Assembly (NCBI RefSeq): GCF_003467445.1
Contig: NZ_QSGS01000010.1
Location: 1 to 62,129, forward strand
Direction: 5' to 3'
Origin: Exiguobacterium sp. AM39-5BH
GTDB taxonomy: Bacteria; Bacillota; Bacilli; Exiguobacteriales; Exiguobacteriaceae
Length of the DNA: 62,129 bases
Shown here: piece by piece, positions 58,975 through 62,129 of the stretch
How the letters are laid out: each line of letters begins with the position of its first letter
How positions within the stretch are numbered: position 1 is the first letter of the stretch
Program-made: the position numbers and the translations under genes
Notes under the pieces: generated by a model
Told to the model about the DNA's origin: nothing
What the model saw: the letters and a program-made list of their open reading frames with translations, nothing else
Databases searched by the model: none

Positions 58975-60870
58975 ATGGAAAGAATTAAAAAATTCCTTTT
59001 ATTATTGTTTCTGATGGTGTTTACTTGTTTGACAGTTGCTCCAACTGTTAATTTTGCAGTTCATGGTAATGAGATAACAGCAAAAAATGGAGTACTTGAT
59101 TTACGTGATATAAACTTTGAAGAGCACAATTATATAGAGATGAGTGGGGAGTGGGGTTTATATTGGAACAAATTCCTCAAACCAGAAAAAGTACCGGATA
59201 ATCCCTCAACTTTTGTTTCATTTCCTCATATGTGGATGGGTTCTGAAATGAACAATGAGACATTACCAGGTGAGGGACATGCCACATATACACTTAAAAT
59301 AAAAGTAAATGAAGAGAGCTTATCAACTCATAAGGGCCTTTATGTACCGCTTATTTCAAATGCATCGAAACTATGGATCAATGGGAAATTAGTGAGTCAA
59401 ATTGGTGAAATTGGTATGAGCTCGAAAGATGAACGTCCAACCTATAATCCACAAGTCATCACTCTTGATTTAGATAAGCCAGAATTTGATCTAGTTTTAC
59501 AGGTTTCCAATTACTCTGCACGAAACGGTGGAATTTGGGGAGAGTTTTTATTCGGAAATGCAGAAGAATTAATAAGTATGGCTGAGAAACGAATGCTTAA
59601 AGAAATGTTTATTATTGGTGGTTTAACTGTTTTCGGATTTTACCATTTTGTTATTTATATTCTACGTAGAACAGATCGAGCTGCTCTCTATTTTGGGATT
59701 CTTTGTTTACTAATTGCTCTTCGCTCGCTGATAGTCGGCGAGGTAGTTTTAACCGATCTACTCCCTAATTTCTCTTGGGAATGGCACAGTAAAATCGAAT
59801 ATTGGACGATTTCAATCGCGTTTCCAGTATTTTTATTGTTTCTTAATGCAATGTTTCTTAACTATATAAAAAAATCCATTTTACAAATGTCCTTTTTTAT
59901 AAGTTTACTTTATTCTTTATTTGTCTTATTTACACCTGCTAAAGTTTTTTCGTATACGATTAACTTTTATCAACTGATCATGACAGCGATGATGTTGTAT
60001 GTACTTTTTGAATTGACCAAAGCGTGGAAGCGAAATGTTCCAGGTGTAAAGGTTTTATTGATCTCAACCGTCATTTTTACTGGTACAGCCTTAAATGATA
60101 TCCTTTATTACAATGGATGGATTCATACAGGTGATTTTACAAGTGTTGGATTATATATCTTTGTCTTTGCTCAGTCCATCGTTCTTGCTATTAAATATGC
60201 ATCTACCTTTCAAAAAGTTGAAACCTTGTCTATTCGTTTAGGAGAACTAAATAACACCCTTGAGGAAAAAGTGCAAATAAGAACTTCTCAACTGGAGCGA
60301 TCACAAAATGAACTAAAACAACTGAATCAGAAGCTCGAAATTCTTTCAAACATTGATACTCTAACAAATGTTCCGAATAGACGGTCACTCAACCAAAATT
60401 ATGAAGAGGTTTGGGAGATGAACAAGGATTTATTGAAACCAATTACGGTATTTATGATCGATATAGATTGTTTTAAGCTTTTTAATGATACATATGGTCA
60501 TCAAAAAGGTGATGAGGTACTAAAATTAGTCGCTCAATCATTGAAAAATAGATTGGATATGGTTGGAGGATTCTTTGCAAGGTATGGCGGAGAAGAATTC
60601 TTTGCTTTATTAGATGGGAAATCCGTTGAAGAAGCCGTTGATATAGCTAAAGATATGAATGATGTCATTCATAAATTAAAAATCCAACATAAAACTTCAA
60701 CGGTTGCAGATACAATAACAATTAGTATCGGAATTGCCCATTCTACTTCTGCAAATCTAGTAGAAAAAGAGCAACTAATCAGTAAGGCTGACGAAGCTCT
60801 TTATCGTTCAAAACAAATTGGCAGAGATTCCATATCATTGTTTTATCAGAATGAAATTAAACATCTGTAA
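58975..60870 (+). CDS. diguanylate cyclase with 7TMR-DISM sensor
   Basis: This 631-residue protein has a signal-like N-terminal helix, an extracellular 7TMR-DISMED2-type beta domain (about 45-200, with YIEMSGEWGLYWNKFL and LYVPLISNASKLWINGKLVS), seven TM helices (about 210-405), a coiled coil, and a GGDEF domain with LTNVPNRRSLNQN, MIDIDCFKLFNDTYGHQKGD and an intact GGEEF (ARYGGEEFFALL). It should make c-di-GMP in response to an extracellular carbohydrate or similar ligand. Codon use is AT-rich, unlike most of the window. GGAGAG precedes the ATG. Confidence 0.92.
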   Translation: MERIKKFLLLLFLMVFTCLTVAPTVNFAVHGNEITAKNGVLDLRDINFEEHNYIEMSGEWGLYWNKFLKPEKVPDNPSTFVSFPHMWMGSEMNNETLPGEGHATYTLKIKVNEESLSTHKGLYVPLISNASKLWINGKLVSQIGEIGMSSKDERPTYNPQVITLDLDKPEFDLVLQVSNYSARNGGIWGEFLFGNAEELISMAEKRMLKEMFIIGGLTVFGFYHFVIYILRRTDRAALYFGILCLLIALRSLIVGEVVLTDLLPNFSWEWHSKIEYWTISIAFPVFLLFLNAMFLNYIKKSILQMSFFISLLYSLFVLFTPAKVFSYTINFYQLIMTAMMLYVLFELTKAWKRNVPGVKVLLISTVIFTGTALNDILYYNGWIHTGDFTSVGLYIFVFAQSIVLAIKYASTFQKVETLSIRLGELNNTLEEKVQIRTSQLERSQNELKQLNQKLEILSNIDTLTNVPNRRSLNQNYEEVWEMNKDLLKPITVFMIDIDCFKLFNDTYGHQKGDEVLKLVAQSLKNRLDMVGGFFARYGGEEFFALLDGKSVEEAVDIAKDMNDVIHKLKIQHKTSTVADTITISIGIAHSTSANLVEKEQLISKADEALYRSKQIGRDSISLFYQNEIKHL

Positions 60871-61115
60871 GTATCTCGATATTGTGGAGAAAATCTAACA
60901 TAACAGACTAAATTATATTGGAATTCACAAATATATCCCATAATATCTCGCTTGAAAAAGCATAGAGTTTATGGATCTGAGCTTTTCCAAATCTCTATCC
61001 TAATCTTTATATGGTTTACTTTAACGGAATTAAGTGGAAATTAAACCTATTATGAACTTTACTGTTTGGATTAGATAAACTTATGTAAAAACTATAGGAG
61101 TATTTTTAAAACCGC

Positions 61116-61466
61116 ATTTCGTATGCTCTAATATCTTCAATCTTCGCTATATCATCTGAATGCGGTAATGTATTACTATTAAGTACTTTTAAAGAAAGAA
61201 TAAGCTTACTTTTTTGGTTCGGAGAACTCCATACGAGGAGTATCCCTGTTCTCTTTTTAAGATGTAATGTACTGACATATTCATTTAAATTTCATGATTA
61301 TTATCGTTAACTATTTCTAGCATGTATTGTTATTATCGTTAACTATTTCTAGCATGTATTGTTCATTATCATTATAATTGATTATTTCTATTTCACTTAC
61401 AATAGCATGTACACATAAACTCACTTTAAGATTCTTTAATGGAATTTGAATATTGGGTAGTACTTT
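61116..61466 (-). pseudogene. decayed small gene interrupted by a 32-bp tandem duplication
   Basis: Reading leftward from 61466, an open stretch begins KVLPNIQIPLKNLKVSLCV and runs to LEIVNDNN. After the duplicated 32 bases and a further shift, a second frame gives NEYVSTLHLKKRTGILLVW and ends AYEMRF stop at 61116. No start codon is visible and a TAG precedes it. The two halves look like one protein of about 115 residues. I do not recognise the family. Confidence 0.4.
61298..61361. repeat. 32-bp perfect tandem duplication
   Basis: Two exact copies (61298-61329 and 61330-61361) begin TTATTATCGTTAACTATTTC. The length is not a multiple of three and it falls inside the decayed frame described above. 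A third partial copy does not exist, so this is a simple duplication, not an array. Confidence 0.93.
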
Positions 61467-61490
61467 CTAAGTAGTGCTGATTCGTAAATG

Positions 61491-61530
61491 AAGAGCCTAA
61501 CCCATTTTGATTAAGATTTAGGCTCTTTCT
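61491..61530. terminator. bidirectional terminator in AT-rich region
   Basis: AAGAGCCTAA pairs with TTAGGCTCTT around a 17-base loop, with TTTC following on the plus strand. It lies between the decayed gene and the IS30 fragment. The rest of 60871-61671 holds no intact gene. Confidence 0.65.
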
Positions 61531-61654
61531 AGAATTGTTCTGTTAAATTATACGATGGCGTGCTAGTTCCTATGCATCATGTTCACTCAGTATTAACTAT
61601 ATTTCTATCCCCATCTAATTTAAATTCACTACATACCTGATATAATAATAATTT

Positions 61655-62129
61655 TAATGACCGACGGTTTGTCAAATTAAGCGCAACACTTCCTCGGTGA
61701 AGGCCTCGTGTGCGGTTTTCCAGTCCAGGCACTTTCTCGGTCGCCCGTTGATCTTGGGCAGCGCATCCGCGAGTTCACCGTCACCGACCTGCGCGAAGTC
61801 CGTTCCTTTCGGGAAGAACTCGCGGAGGAGCCCGTTGGCGTTCTCGTTGCTCCCCCGTTGCCGCGATGAGTACGGGTCGGCGAAATACATCGGCACGCCG
61901 AGCGACGCCTGGATGCGCTCGTGACCGCTGAACTCCTTGCCCCGGTCCGTCGTCGCCGTCCTGAACGTGCCCTCCGGGAAGGCGGCGTGGACCGTGTGGA
62001 TTGCCCCCTCCATCGAGGCAGCGCTACGGTCCGCGATCGGCAGGGCGAGGTAGAACCGGCTCTTGCGCTCGACGAACGTCGCGACGCAGGCCTTCGACTT
62101 CCCTCGTCCGGAGACGACGGTGTCGAGCT
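61655..62129 (-). mobile_element. IS30-family insertion sequence (partial, cut by the window edge)
   Basis: The element contains the C-terminal part of an IS30 transposase. GC content jumps from AT-rich to clearly GC-rich at about 61675. The terminal repeat should lie just left of the stop, perhaps in GACCGACGGTTTGTCAAATT (about 61659-61678), but the other end is outside the window, so this cannot be confirmed. Confidence 0.8.
61672..62129 (-). CDS. IS30 family transposase, C-terminal part
   Basis: The frame is open from the right edge to the stop at 61672. It shows the DDE integrase core of IS30: DTVVSGRGKSKACVATFVER (first Asp), TATTDRGKEFSGHERI (second Asp), YFADPYSSRQRGSNENANGL (catalytic Glu in NENANG) and REFFPKGTDF. 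Many IS30 proteins read YSSWQRG; here the Trp is Arg. Base composition is far richer in GC than the host, suggesting recent arrival from another, possibly actinobacterial, source. Confidence 0.93.
   Translation of the reverse strand, partial: LDTVVSGRGKSKACVATFVERKSRFYLALPIADRSAASMEGAIHTVHAAFPEGTFRTATTDRGKEFSGHERIQASLGVPMYFADPYSSRQRGSNENANGLLREFFPKGTDFAQVGDGELADALPKINGRPRKCLDWKTAHEAFTEEVLRLI

Noticed and set aside
61222..61257. Hairpin GAGAAC/GTTCTC followed by T-run as a small RNA terminator
   Set aside because: The stem is short and lies inside the decayed coding frame; no promoter or upstream structured RNA was found.
1..62129. CRISPR arrays, tRNA genes, phage attachment sites
   Set aside because: No regularly spaced repeats, no cloverleaf-like sequence with a recognisable T-arm, and no integrase or phage structural genes were seen by eye.

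Overview
The window is a stretch of chromosome from a low-GC Gram-positive of the order Bacillales. Four things point there: Bacillus-type Shine-Dalgarno sites, the yeaC-yeaD-yebA-guaA-pbuG gene order shared with Bacillus subtilis, two guanine-type purine riboswitches, and a staphyloxanthin-type C30 carotenoid oxygenase (CrtP). Exiguobacterium fits best, but that genus call is inference. Most genes have mid-GC codon use. Two islands are clearly AT-rich (about 12.4-14.9 kb and 58.6-61.6 kb), and one piece is strikingly GC-rich (an IS30-family transposase cut by the right edge).

Layout. 1-533: 5' end, leader and promoter of an rRNA operon reading left. 534-9740: vanW-like gene, then purine and cell-envelope genes on the minus strand (pbuG and guaA, each behind its own guanine riboswitch; transglutaminase, DUF58 and MoxR genes; flavin reductase). 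10.0-12.4 kb: orphan histidine kinase and a small gene. 12.4-15.0 kb: a putative peptide quorum-sensing locus, made of a 420-residue HTH-TPR regulator of RRNPP type, a divergent gene of unknown function, and a secreted 83-residue precursor carrying four copies of GEDLPRLT. 15-21.7 kb: SH3b-amidase, acetyltransferase, CPBP protease, MHYT-GGDEF-EAL protein, EEP hydrolase. 22-24 kb: first cluster of a paralogous small membrane-protein family. 24-31 kb: GntR/PTS and LacI/sugar-binding loci, both damaged, immunity-like proteins and a frameshifted mrr. 31-41.7 kb: drug efflux with TetR, a frameshifted glucosaminidase, a two-component system with a DedA gene, ABC export with TetR, crtP. 41.7-50.6 kb: two more clusters of the membrane family, with a SUKH protein and a YdcZ transporter/Crp operon between them. 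50.7-58.6 kb: MFS/MarR, broken amine oxidase, small membrane proteins, one more family member, DUF3841, MazG, and a LytTR-regulated ABC exporter. 58.7-62.1 kb: 7TMR-DISM diguanylate cyclase, a decayed gene and the IS30 fragment.

Three themes stand out. (1) The tandem-repeat pheromone locus looks like an undescribed signalling system. (2) Fifteen or so related roughly 150-residue membrane proteins (four TM segments, a central LLxFNxDxxYxRxxR loop, a C-terminal IDPEHVT motif) lie in four clusters, and three of the clusters have ECF-sigma-like promoters of the form GAAAC-N16/17-CGTA, so they may be an envelope-stress or immunity system. (3) The window holds many broken genes: at least four single-base deletions (guaA, lacI, mrr, glucosaminidase) and several internal deletions or fusions (PTS IIB-IIC, amine oxidase, P-loop kinase, sugar-binding protein). 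These could be real decay or consensus and assembly errors, and only reads can tell.
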